Positions 1-6,450 of a DNA stretch of 11,091 bases are shown here, piece after piece (position 1 is the stretch's first letter; every line of letters starts with the position of its first letter). Where the stretch lies: assembly GCA_028290125.1 (NCBI GenBank), contig JAQGKM010000326.1, forward strand, positions 1-11,091. Reading direction: 5' to 3'. Position numbers and translations under genes: made by a program. Under the pieces are notes generated by a model that did no database searches, was not told the origin of the DNA, and saw only the letters and a list, made by a program, of their open reading frames with translations. This stretch comes from Hyphomicrobiales bacterium. Lineage in GTDB: Bacteria > Pseudomonadota > Alphaproteobacteria > Rhizobiales > Beijerinckiaceae.

Positions 1-1
1 C

Positions 2-634
2 CGCAACGTCATCCTCATCATGACGACGAATGCGGGCGCGGCCGACATGGCGAAATCGTCCTTCGGCTTCCATCGCGGCAAGCGCGAGGGCGAGGATATC
101 GAGGCGGTGAACAAGCTGTTCGCGCCGGAATTCCGCAACCGTCTCGACGCGATCGTGCCGTTCGGCCACCTGCCGGTGGAAGTCATCACGCAGGTCGTCG
201 ACAAGTTCATCATGCAGCTGGAAGCCCAGCTCGCGGACCGCAACGTGTCGATCGAACTCACGGACGAGGCGCGCAAGTGGCTGGTCGAGCACGGCTACGA
301 CGAGTCGATGGGCGCCCGCCCGATGGCCCGCGTCATCCAGCAGCACATCAAGACGCCGCTGGCCGACGAGGTGCTGTTTGGCCGCCTGAAGAATGGCGGC
401 ACGGTGCGTGTCGTGGTCAAGGGCTACGACACGGGCGCACGCTCGCTCGGCTTCGTCTACCCCGAAGGCCCGGTGCTGCCACGCCCCGAGCGCGACATCG
501 TGGAAGCCAGCAAGAAGCGCGTGCGCTCCGAGCCCGAGGTGCGCGAGAAGGCGAAGAAGAAGCCAGCCGCCAAGGGCTCGCCCACGGCCAAGGGCGGCGC
601 GCCGATGGTGCCGAAAGTGCCGTTGAAGAGCTGA
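2..634 (+). CDS. clpA: ATP-dependent Clp protease ATP-binding subunit ClpA (3' part)
   Basis: This is the C-terminal part (about 210 residues) of the Hsp100/AAA+ unfoldase that feeds N-degron and other substrates to ClpP in the cytosol. The reading frame is open to the left edge, so the gene starts outside the window. Seen directly: the end of the second AAA+ domain with NVILIMTTNAGA (sensor-1 region), the segment KSSFGF aligning with the IGL loop through which E. coli ClpA contacts ClpP, FAPEFRNRLD, and the sensor-2 motif GYDESMGARPMARVIQ. The protein then runs past the E. coli end into a roughly 60-residue tail rich in Lys, Ala and Pro (SKKRVRSEPEVREKAKKK), presumably disordered and typical of rhizobial ClpA. 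The MGARPMARVIQ wording fits ClpA rather than ClpB or ClpC. The gene ends 20 bases before a strong terminator. clpS, usually upstream, is outside the window. Confidence 0.96.
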   Translation, partial: RNVILIMTTNAGAADMAKSSFGFHRGKREGEDIEAVNKLFAPEFRNRLDAIVPFGHLPVEVITQVVDKFIMQLEAQLADRNVSIELTDEARKWLVEHGYDESMGARPMARVIQQHIKTPLADEVLFGRLKNGGTVRVVVKGYDTGARSLGFVYPEGPVLPRPERDIVEASKKRVRSEPEVREKAKKKPAAKGSPTAKGGAPMVPKVPLKS

Positions 635-653
635 GGCTTTCGAGCATGAAATG

Positions 654-684
654 AAAAAGCCGGGCAGGGATGCCCGGCTTTTTT
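654..684 (+). terminator. Rho-independent terminator of clpA
   Basis: A perfect GC-rich stem (AGCCGGGCA / TGCCCGGCT) with loop GGGA is followed by six T's and preceded by a run of A's. It lies 20 bases after the clpA stop. The A-run on the left means it could also stop transcription arriving from the HIT gene on the other strand. Confidence 0.93.
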
Positions 685-696
685 CGTTTGTTTGCT

Positions 697-780
697 CGTC
701 ATTGCGAGGAGCGAAGCGACGAAGCAATCCATCTGACGGCAGCCATGGATTGCCGCGTCGCTTCGCTCCTCGCAATGACG
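697..780. repeat. Palindromic dispersed repeat, 84-base copy
   Basis: Two 36-base arms starting CGTCATTGCGAGGAGCGAAG pair with only two mismatches around a 12-base loop. The repeat sits between the convergent ends of clpA and the HIT gene, ten bases from the HIT stop. It belongs to the same family as the copies at 1231-1262, 3756-3881 and 6081-6442. Its translations (such as HCEERSDAAIH and DCFVASLLAMT) give spurious ORFs. Confidence 0.92.
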
Positions 781-790
781 ATGAACTGGA

Positions 791-1207
791 CTACAGCGCC
801 GCCATGATCTTCGCCGCATTCGCCTTCAGCACATCGGCATTTTCCATCGTCCCCGAATGCCGGCGCAGCGCGACGCCTTCCCAGCGCGGGATGATGTGGA
901 CGTGCAGGTGAAACACCGTCTGTCCGGCCGCCGGGCCGTTGAATTGCGTCACCGTGATCCCGTCCGCGCCCATGCCGTCCTTCACGGCTTTCGCGAGCCT
1001 CTGCACGGTCGCAAACAGCGGGCCGAACACGGCAGGGTCCGCATCGAGAAGCGATTCTGACGGCGCCTTCGGCAGCACCAGCACGTGGCCTTCGGCCTGG
1101 GGCATGATGTCCATGAAGGCCAGCGTGTGGTCGTCTTCATAGAGCTTCACGCAGGGCAGTTCGCCGCGCAGGATTTTCGCGAAAATGTTGTTGGGGTCGT
1201 AGCTCAT
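791..1207 (-). CDS. HIT family hydrolase (histidine triad, HINT/Hit-like)
   Basis: A 138-residue cytosolic protein of the histidine-triad superfamily. Members hydrolyse nucleoside phosphoramidates or dinucleoside polyphosphates through a histidine nucleophile. The catalytic triad HLHVH spans residues 100-104, followed by IIPRW. The family-typical beginning YDPNNIFAKILRGELPCVKLYEDD and the FNGPAAGQTVFH segment (Asn90) are also present, and the length is normal for the family. I chose the ATG at 1207 because a good ribosome binding site (AAAGGAGA) lies just upstream. The longer open frame to 1294 would only add residues encoded by a palindromic repeat (RHCERSEA) and the end of the neighbouring gene. 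It is last in the minus-strand series, 55 bases after the FemAB-like gene, with a repeat between them. The family is certain; the exact substrate cannot be told. Confidence 0.93.
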   Translation of the reverse strand: MSYDPNNIFAKILRGELPCVKLYEDDHTLAFMDIMPQAEGHVLVLPKAPSESLLDADPAVFGPLFATVQRLAKAVKDGMGADGITVTQFNGPAAGQTVFHLHVHIIPRWEGVALRRHSGTMENADVLKANAAKIMAAL

Positions 1208-1214
1208 GCGGCTC

Positions 1215-1222
1215 TCTCCTTT
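1215..1222 (-). promoter_or_regulatory. Ribosome binding site fixing the HIT gene start
   Basis: Read on the minus strand, TAAAGGAGAGAGCCGC precedes the ATG at 1207. This is the best Shine-Dalgarno sequence in the neighbourhood, and it rules out the upstream in-frame start at 1294. Confidence 0.8.
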
Positions 1223-1230
1223 ACACACGG

Positions 1231-1262
1231 CCGTCATTGCTTCGCTGCGCTCGCAGTGACGG
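1231..1262. repeat. Short copy of the dispersed palindromic repeat
   Basis: This 32-base imperfect palindrome has CCGTCATTGC and GCAGTGACGG as arms around TTCGCTGCGCTC. It ends exactly one base before the stop codon of the FemAB-like gene (1263-1265). It looks like a shortened form of the family, keeping one end of the long version. Confidence 0.82.
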
Positions 1263-2492
1263 CTACCCCTTTTTAAACGGAACATGCTCGCCATAAATCT
1301 CGATCTCGGCTTCCACGTGCTCGCGTTCGCGTTCCAGAAACCCCTCGATCGCGCGGGTCAGGCGGGCGTCGGCAAATTCGTGGGCGGAGTAGGTCTCGAC
1401 TGGCTCGTAGCCGCGCGCCAGCTTGTGCTCGCCCTGCGCGCCGGCCTCCACCCGCAACAGCCCGCGCTCCAGCGCGAAGTCGATCGCGCGGTAGTAGCAG
1501 AGCTCGAAATGCAGGAACGGGTGCTCTTCCACCGTACCCCAATTGCGCCCATAGAGCGCGTCGTCGCCGATGAAGTTGATCGCGCCCGCGATCCAGCGGC
1601 CGGCGCGGCGCGCCATCACCAGCAGGATGCGCTCGGGCATCGAGCGTCCGACAGCCGTGAAGAATTTCCGCGTCAGATAGGGCTGGCCCCATTTGCGCGA
1701 TCCGGTGTCGATGTAGAAATCGAAGAACGCGTCCCAGTGCTCGTCGGTGATCGCGTCGCCGGTGAGCATGTGCACCTCGATCCCCGCGGCCAGCGCCGAC
1801 TCGCGCTCCTTGCGGATGTTCTTGCGCTTGCGCGAGGCGAGCGCCGCAAGGAAGCCGTCGAAATCCGCATAGCCGCGATTGAGGAAGTGAAATTGCTTGC
1901 CGGTGCGTTGCAGCCAGCCGGCCTCGCCCAGCGCCTGCCATTCGGCGCGGGGCGGGAAGGTGACGTGCGTCGACGAGCATTTGGCTTGCGTGCGCAGGGC
2001 GCGCAACCCCGCGATCAGCGTCGCACGCGCTTCCTCCGCGCGGTCGGTGGCGGCCACGAGCAGACGGCGGCCGCTCGCGGGCGTGAAGGGCACTGCGACC
2101 TGCAGCTTCGGATAATAGTCGCCGCCGGCGCGCTCGTAGGCGTCCGCCCAGGCGTGGTCGAAGACATACTCGCCCATCGAATGCGACTTGAGATAAGCCG
2201 GCGCCGCAGCCAGCAGGCGCCCTTCGGCATCTTCAACCAACAGGTGAGATGGCCCCCAGCCGGCCCGCGGCGCGGCTGATCCGGAGGTTTCAAGCGCCGA
2301 GAGAAAGCGGTGGCAGATGAAGGGGTTGAATGCTTCTTTCTGAGATAGAGATTCATCGTCTTCAGAAAGTGAGTCAGGACGCGCGCGCAACGCCCCGGAT
2401 GGGTTTTCCGGATTGGCGCAGGCGTCCCATGCGGTCGCGTCAATCTCGCCGATCGCCCGGATCGTGCGCAGGCTCAAGGGTGTGGAAGACAT
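1263..2492 (-). CDS. FemAB-like / DUF482 GNAT-fold acyltransferase
   Basis: A 409-residue protein of the DUF482 (Pfam FemAB_like, COG3146) family, predicted N-acyltransferases with a GNAT fold whose substrates are mostly unknown. Recognised segments include the N-terminal NPFICHRFLSALE, the HLLVEDAEGRLLAAAPAYLKSHSMGEYVFDHAWA stretch, FHFLNRGYADFDGFLAALASRKRKNIRKERE (around residues 203-237), and a C-terminal half with GAINFIGDDALYGRNWG and HFELCYYRAIDFALERGLLRVEAGAQGEHKLARGY. The start at 2492 has an AAAGG ten bases upstream. There is no signal peptide or membrane segment. Residues about 33-53 (SLSEDDESLSQKEA) are encoded by AT-rich DNA holding a palindrome and look like an in-frame insertion just before the conserved NPF motif. 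The gene lies 58 bases after the MFS gene on the same strand. Confidence 0.9.
   Translation of the reverse strand: MSSTPLSLRTIRAIGEIDATAWDACANPENPSGALRARPDSLSEDDESLSQKEAFNPFICHRFLSALETSGSAAPRAGWGPSHLLVEDAEGRLLAAAPAYLKSHSMGEYVFDHAWADAYERAGGDYYPKLQVAVPFTPASGRRLLVAATDRAEEARATLIAGLRALRTQAKCSSTHVTFPPRAEWQALGEAGWLQRTGKQFHFLNRGYADFDGFLAALASRKRKNIRKERESALAAGIEVHMLTGDAITDEHWDAFFDFYIDTGSRKWGQPYLTRKFFTAVGRSMPERILLVMARRAGRWIAGAINFIGDDALYGRNWGTVEEHPFLHFELCYYRAIDFALERGLLRVEAGAQGEHKLARGYEPVETYSAHEFADARLTRAIEGFLEREREHVEAEIEIYGEHVPFKKG
2336..2369. repeat. Small palindrome inserted within the FemAB-like coding sequence
   Basis: Perfect 8-base arms CTTTCTGA and TCAGAAAG flank an 18-base centre. The surrounding roughly 55 bases are visibly AT-rich and use codons (TCA, TCT, CTA, AAA, GAT) that the GC-rich rest of the gene avoids. 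It encodes LSEDDESLSQK in frame. Confidence 0.65.
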
Positions 2493-2550
2493 GCAGGGAA
2501 AACCTTTCGTCCCGCCCTAATCTAGCGGCCCGGCTCACCCCTTCAACGTC

Positions 2551-3711
2551 TCAATTCAACTCGCTGTCATGCCGCGAGAAAAGATAGGCGGCGCCGAGGC
2601 CCACGGCGCCGAGCAGCACGCCGTTGGCGATCAGCATGGGCGACAGACCCAGATGATGCAGCCCGTAACCGAAGATCACCGGACCCAGCGCCTGACCCAT
2701 GAAGAACGAGAAGGCGTGCATCGAAAAGGCCGAAGCGCGCGCGGTGGGCGCCAGCGACGACACCTCCGTCTGGACGGAGTTGTGCAGCATGACGAAGCCG
2801 AATCCGAGCAGCGTGAAGAAGCCCGCCAGCGCCATCCAGCCGGGCAGCCACGCGGTGGCGGCGAGCGCAAAGGCGCCGATGACGCCGCCCCAGGCCATGA
2901 AGCCGACACGCGTGAACGAGCGCATCAGCCACCCGAGAATGAGCGAGTAGATCAACCCGCCGACGCCGATGCCGGCGATGACGAAGCCGGCCTCGCGCGG
3001 TCCGCCGAGATGATTGCTCTCCAGGATTTCGGACACGTAGGGCGTGACGCCGAAGATCGCGATGGCCTCGAAGAACACGGTGCCGAAGCAGAGCCAGCTT
3101 TTCGGATTGGCGAACACCGCGCCGTAGCGGCGGAACGCGCTGCCGACGCCGAACGCCTGCGAGAAGACCTTTTGCGGTTCCTGCAGCTTCCATAGCGCAC
3201 CGACCGCGGCCGTGAAGGTGATGCAGGCGGCCAGCAGGAAAAAGCCGCGCCAGCCGACCGTGACGGCGAGCATGCCCGACAGCGTCGAGGCGAAGATCTG
3301 GCCGATCAACGTGACGGCGAGAAAGCGCGCGATGGCGACCTGCCGCTGCTCGGGCGGAAACTTGTCGCCAATCAGCGCCATCGCGACCGGCATGGTGCCG
3401 CCGCCCGCGAGCCCGCCGATGAAGCGCATGGTCAGCATGGATTCGAAGTTCGGCGCAAAGGCGCCGATCACCAGTGTCGCGGTGAGCACGAAAAGGCAGA
3501 TGGCGAGCAGCCGCCCCTTGCCGAACACGTCGCCGATGGGACCGAGCACCGGCTGGCCGAGTGCGAAGGGCAGGGCGTAAGCCGAGGACACCAGCGCGGC
3601 CGTGGCGACCGGCACTGAGAAGTCGCGTGCGAGGGAGGTCACCAGAGGGTCCATCGAGCGATAGGCGACAGAGCTGGCGAGCCCGCAGAGGCTGATCAGA
3701 AACAGAAGCAT
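2551..3711 (-). CDS. MFS transporter (DHA1-like, 12 membrane segments)
   Basis: A 386-residue inner-membrane protein of the major facilitator superfamily. Hydrophobic segments are spread along its whole length, consistent with 12 helices, the first at residues 2-18. Motif A between helices 2 and 3 reads GPIGDVFGKGRLL (residues 57-69), and MRFIGGLAGGGTMPVAMALIGDKFPPEQR resembles drug/H+ antiporter and sugar-efflux members of the DHA1 group. The substrate cannot be read from the sequence. The start at 3711 is supported by an in-frame TAG twelve bases upstream, although the ribosome binding site is weak. It is separated from the phosphodiesterase gene upstream by a repeat at 3756-3881, and precedes the FemAB-like gene by 58 bases, so those two may be co-transcribed. 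Confidence 0.92.
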   Translation of the reverse strand: MLLFLISLCGLASSVAYRSMDPLVTSLARDFSVPVATAALVSSAYALPFALGQPVLGPIGDVFGKGRLLAICLFVLTATLVIGAFAPNFESMLTMRFIGGLAGGGTMPVAMALIGDKFPPEQRQVAIARFLAVTLIGQIFASTLSGMLAVTVGWRGFFLLAACITFTAAVGALWKLQEPQKVFSQAFGVGSAFRRYGAVFANPKSWLCFGTVFFEAIAIFGVTPYVSEILESNHLGGPREAGFVIAGIGVGGLIYSLILGWLMRSFTRVGFMAWGGVIGAFALAATAWLPGWMALAGFFTLLGFGFVMLHNSVQTEVSSLAPTARASAFSMHAFSFFMGQALGPVIFGYGLHHLGLSPMLIANGVLLGAVGLGAAYLFSRHDSELN

Positions 3712-3755
3712 GGTGACTGGCTAGGACATGTGGCGACGCGTGTCCATGGTTGGTG

Positions 3756-3881
3756 CGTCATTGCGAGCGGAGCGAAGCAATCCAGGCACGAATGGAGGGG
3801 CGAAGACCTCAACCGTCGAAAGAGCCTCGGCAAAAGCCTCATGCGTGGCTTCTGGATTGCTTCGCTTCGCTCGCAATGACG
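3756..3881. repeat. Palindromic dispersed repeat, 126-base copy
   Basis: Outer arms CGTCATTGCGAGCGGAGCGA and the complementary TCGCTTCGCTCGCAATGACG, extending through GCAATCCA / TGGATTGC, enclose an unrelated core of about 68 bases. It fills the gap between the phosphodiesterase stop (3885) and the MFS start (3711). Confidence 0.9.
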
Positions 3882-3884
3882 GCG

Positions 3885-4643
3885 CTACGCCGCAAACCCC
3901 TCGAAAATCATCTGGTCCGCATACGCCCCCGCACGCGCCACGTCGCCCGGCGTGCGCACGGTCCAGGTCATTACTGGCACGCCGTAGGCGCGGCAGAGCG
4001 AGGCTGTCGCGTGCGGCAGGTCGGCCACGCGCCAGGAGAGGAAGTCCGGCCGGGTCGTGCTCCAATGCGTCAGCGCCGACATATTGCGGCGCTGCTCGTC
4101 GGTGAGCATCGGCCAGTCGTCGCCCTGGTATGTCGCTTCGGCGACGATGCCGAGCGGCACATGACCAATGCCGAATGCGTCGGCGTCGCGACGAAGATAG
4201 GCGATGATGTCGGGATCGAAACTCTTCAGTGCGATCGGCCCCGCGTAGGATGCGACGATCTGCGCCGTCCGGGCGGCGAGACGCAGGTCGCCATCGAAAC
4301 CGCTCTTGATCTCGCAGATCACAGGCGTCGCGCCCTCGATCGTCGCCAGCCAGTCCGGCAGCGACGCAATGGTGTCGGCGCCGTCGCTCAGTCCGATGCG
4401 CGCCAGTTCCTGCGCGCTTCTCGCATCGACGCGTCCCGTGGCGCCCGTCAGCCGGTCGAGTTCGTCATCGTGAAACACCATGGCCTCACCATCGCACGAG
4501 ATCTGCACGTCGCATTCGATGGCATAGCCGCGCGCGATCGCCGCTCTGGCGGCCGTGACGGAATTCTCGATCCGCCCCGCAGCGCGGTCATGAAAGCCGC
4601 GATGCGCGATCGGGCGCGCGACGAGCCATGGTTCGGCAGGCAT
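3885..4643 (-). CDS. Glycerophosphodiester phosphodiesterase (UgpQ-like)
   Basis: A 252-residue cytosolic enzyme predicted to hydrolyse glycerophosphodiesters, released by phospholipid turnover, to glycerol-3-phosphate and an alcohol. The GDPD TIM-barrel residues are present: HRG at 14-16 (catalytic His), Glu26 in ENSVTA, ECD with Glu43 and Asp45 for the metal, HDDELDRLTG with the second catalytic His at 58, and EIKSG with Glu111. Length matches the short cytosolic UgpQ type, and no signal peptide is seen. The ATG immediately follows the ridA stop (TGAATG, zero gap, same frame), with GAGGTG inside the end of ridA as its ribosome binding site, so translation is probably coupled. No glycerol-3-phosphate ABC transporter genes are nearby. 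Confidence 0.93.
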   Translation of the reverse strand: MPAEPWLVARPIAHRGFHDRAAGRIENSVTAARAAIARGYAIECDVQISCDGEAMVFHDDELDRLTGATGRVDARSAQELARIGLSDGADTIASLPDWLATIEGATPVICEIKSGFDGDLRLAARTAQIVASYAGPIALKSFDPDIIAYLRRDADAFGIGHVPLGIVAEATYQGDDWPMLTDEQRRNMSALTHWSTTRPDFLSWRVADLPHATASLCRAYGVPVMTWTVRTPGDVARAGAYADQMIFEGFAA

Positions 4644-5111
4644 TCACTTCACCTCGAACATGGCCTCGACCTCGACGGCGGCGTCGAGCGGCAGTTCAGC
4701 CACGCCGACGGCCAGGCGCGCATGGCGGCCGGCGTCGCCGAACACCGCGACCATCAGGTCCGACGCGCCATTCACCACGGCGGAAATCGCGGTGAAGCCG
4801 GGCGAGGAATTGACGTATCCGCCGATCCTCACGCAGCGTTTCACGTCATTCAGCGAGCCGAGCGCGGCCCGCACCTGCGCCAACACGTTCAGCGCGCAAA
4901 GGCGCGCGGCCTCCTGGCCCGCCTCGTTGAACACGTCGCGGCCGAGCTTGCCCTTGTGGTCGCCGGAGATCGCGCCATCGAGCCCGAACGGGAGCTGGCC
5001 CGAGACGACCAGCAGGTGCCCGGTTCTCACGGCGGGTACGTAATTGGCGACCGCCAGCGGCGGGGAGGGGAGGACAAGGCCCAGATCCTGCAGTCTTTTC
5101 TCCGCATTCAT
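4644..5111 (-). CDS. RidA / YjgF-YER057c-UK114 family protein
   Basis: A 155-residue member of the RidA superfamily, which includes enamine/imine deaminases protecting PLP enzymes from 2-aminoacrylate. It belongs to the longer subgroup whose signatures are NYVPAVRTGHLLVVSGQLP, GYVNSSPGFTAISAVVNGASDLMVAVFGDAGRHAR and VGVAELPLDAAVEVEAMFEV. The arginine equivalent to the catalytic Arg105 of E. coli RidA is present (Arg132 in HARLAVGVAELP), so deaminase chemistry is possible, but this subgroup has not been tied to a firm function as far as I know. I chose the ATG at 5111 (MNAEKRLQDLG) because GGGGA lies at a suitable distance upstream and family homology starts there. The frame is open to 5162, but the extra residues look unlike the family. 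It is first in the minus-strand unit and divergent from eipB. Confidence 0.92.
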   Translation of the reverse strand: MNAEKRLQDLGLVLPSPPLAVANYVPAVRTGHLLVVSGQLPFGLDGAISGDHKGKLGRDVFNEAGQEAARLCALNVLAQVRAALGSLNDVKRCVRIGGYVNSSPGFTAISAVVNGASDLMVAVFGDAGRHARLAVGVAELPLDAAVEVEAMFEVK

Positions 5112-5233
5112 CGAATATCCCCGTCGATCTCGCCGCAGCCCTGTGCAGGGGGCCTGTCGCACCCTATTTTTGCCATGGGTCGTCAGTCATGTCTCTGTCG
5201 ATATAGACGGGCCAAACGCGGAGCAACGCTTTC

Positions 5234-6055
5234 ATGAAAACCTCGAGCCTTCCGCTTCTTGCGCTGGCGCTCTCGCTCGGCGGCCCGGCGCTTGCGGCGG
5301 ACTCGCCCGTGCCCTTCGCGGCGCATCGCGCGGTGTATGACCTGACGCTCGCCAAGAGCACCGGCGCCTCCGCGCCCGCCAGCGCGCGGGGCCGCATCGC
5401 CTTCGATTTTTCGGGCAGCGCCTGCGACGGCTTCGTCACCACGTTCCGGCAAGTCACCGAGATGCAGCCCAACGAGGGCGACAGCCGCACGTCGGACATG
5501 CGCTCGACAACCTGGGAGGATGGCCCGGCCAAGACCCTCCGGTTCAAGATCGAGACGCTCGTCAACGGTCGCGTCAGCGAGACCATCGACGGCACCGCGC
5601 AAAAGGCCGAAGACGGCGAGGCCCTGTCGATCGATCTGCGCGCCCCCAAGCGCGCCAAGCAGGACATCGCCACCGCGCCGCTGTTCCCGACAGAACAGGC
5701 CCGCCACCTCGTCGCCGCAGCGAAGGACGGCAAGCGGACCTATGAGGCGAAAGTGTTCGACGGGTCGGACGGCGGCATGAAGGTCTACGACACGCTGACC
5801 GTCATCGGCCCGCAGGCGACAGGCGCGCCGACCGATCCGGCGCTGCACGAGGGCGCCATGTCGGCCATGCCGCGCTGGCCCGTGGTGGTCAGCTATTTCG
5901 AGCAGAACAAGCCCGATGGCACACCGAATTACGTGCTCGCCTTCGACCTTTACGAGAACGGCGTGTCGGGAAATCTGCGCCTCGACTACGGCGACTTCGT
6001 CCTCGCCGGCACGATGAGCAAATTCGACCTGATGCCCGAGAAGGTCTGCAAATAA
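5234..6055 (+). CDS. eipB: EipB family periplasmic envelope-integrity protein (DUF1849)
   Basis: A 273-residue secreted protein of the DUF1849 family, typified by Brucella EipB, a periplasmic beta-spiral protein needed for cell-envelope integrity. The N-terminus MKTSSLPLLALALSLGGPALA is a clear Sec signal peptide, with cleavage expected after ALA near residue 21. Family segments include FAAHRAVYDLTLAKS, RGRIAFDFSGSACDGFVTTFRQVTE, EGDSRTSDMRSTTWEDG and the C-terminal DYGDFVLAGTMSKFDLMPEKVCK. Two cysteines, Cys64 and Cys272, match the positions of the disulfide joining the N- and C-terminal parts of Brucella EipB. The length agrees with the family. A GGAG ten bases before the ATG at 5234 supports the start. 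The gene is alone on the plus strand, divergent from ridA, and faces dinB tail to tail across the repeat cluster. I saw no convincing own terminator; the palindromic repeats may end the transcript. Confidence 0.93.
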   Translation: MKTSSLPLLALALSLGGPALAADSPVPFAAHRAVYDLTLAKSTGASAPASARGRIAFDFSGSACDGFVTTFRQVTEMQPNEGDSRTSDMRSTTWEDGPAKTLRFKIETLVNGRVSETIDGTAQKAEDGEALSIDLRAPKRAKQDIATAPLFPTEQARHLVAAAKDGKRTYEAKVFDGSDGGMKVYDTLTVIGPQATGAPTDPALHEGAMSAMPRWPVVVSYFEQNKPDGTPNYVLAFDLYENGVSGNLRLDYGDFVLAGTMSKFDLMPEKVCK

Positions 6056-6080
6056 GGGCCGGGGGACATTTACTCATTCA

Positions 6081-6442
6081 AGCCCCGTCATTGCGAGCGC
6101 AGCGAGGCGATCCATCTTTGTTTCAGTCACGAGCGCCGAAAGATGGATCGCCACGTCGCTTCGCTCCTCGCGATGACGAGGATCGACTTGCAGTAAGCTC
6201 AGCCCCGTCATTGCGAGCGCAGCGAAGCAATCCATCTTTGTTTCTGTCACGAGCGCCGAAAGATGGATCGCCACGTCGCTGCGCTCCTCGCGACGACGAG
6301 GATCGTCTTGCAGCAAGCTCAGCCCCGTCATTGCGAGCGCAGCGAAGCAATCCAGAGTCGCGCGTGAGGCCTGCGCTGTCGTGACATTTCACTCATGCCG
6401 ATGACTCGGGCCTGGATTGCTTCGCTCTGCTCGCAATGACGG
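6081..6442. repeat. Cluster of three palindromic repeat units, exact 120-base period
   Basis: Units begin at 6081, 6201 and 6321, each with AGCCCCGTCATTGCGAGCGC. Units 1 and 2 are 120 bases long and differ at only about seven positions, including their tails (GAGGATCG.CTTGCAG.AAGCTC). Each is an inverted repeat by itself (left arm ending CCATCTT, right arm starting AAGATGGATCGCC). Unit 3 keeps the outer arms (GCAATCCA / TGGATTGCTTCGCTCTGCTCGCAATGACGG) but has an unrelated core. The cluster fills almost all of the gap between the convergent eipB (ends 6055) and dinB (stop at 6451). I see no gene in it; ORFs there only encode repeat-derived peptides. Confidence 0.94.
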
Positions 6443-6450
6443 CGGAAAGG

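Noticed and set aside
457..819. Minus-strand ORF extending through the clpA terminator and repeat
   Set aside because: Its sequence comes from the repeat and the antisense of clpA; no start signal.
1284..2279. Long plus-strand ORF of 331 codons
   Set aside because: It is antisense to the FemAB-like gene; the translation is Arg/Gly/Ala-rich with no family features, a usual shadow in high-GC DNA.
3750..5237. Plus-strand ORF of 495 codons
   Set aside because: It runs antisense across a repeat and through both the phosphodiesterase and ridA genes, whose motifs are clear on the other strand.
6074..6331. ORFs on both strands within the repeat cluster
   Set aside because: Their peptides (EERSDVAIH, LAALAMTG, SLRAQRSNP) are translations of the palindromic repeat and repeat themselves every 40 residues.
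6081..6442. CRISPR array
   Set aside because: The unit is 120 bases, palindromic throughout, with nearly identical linkers rather than unique spacers, and no cas gene is present.
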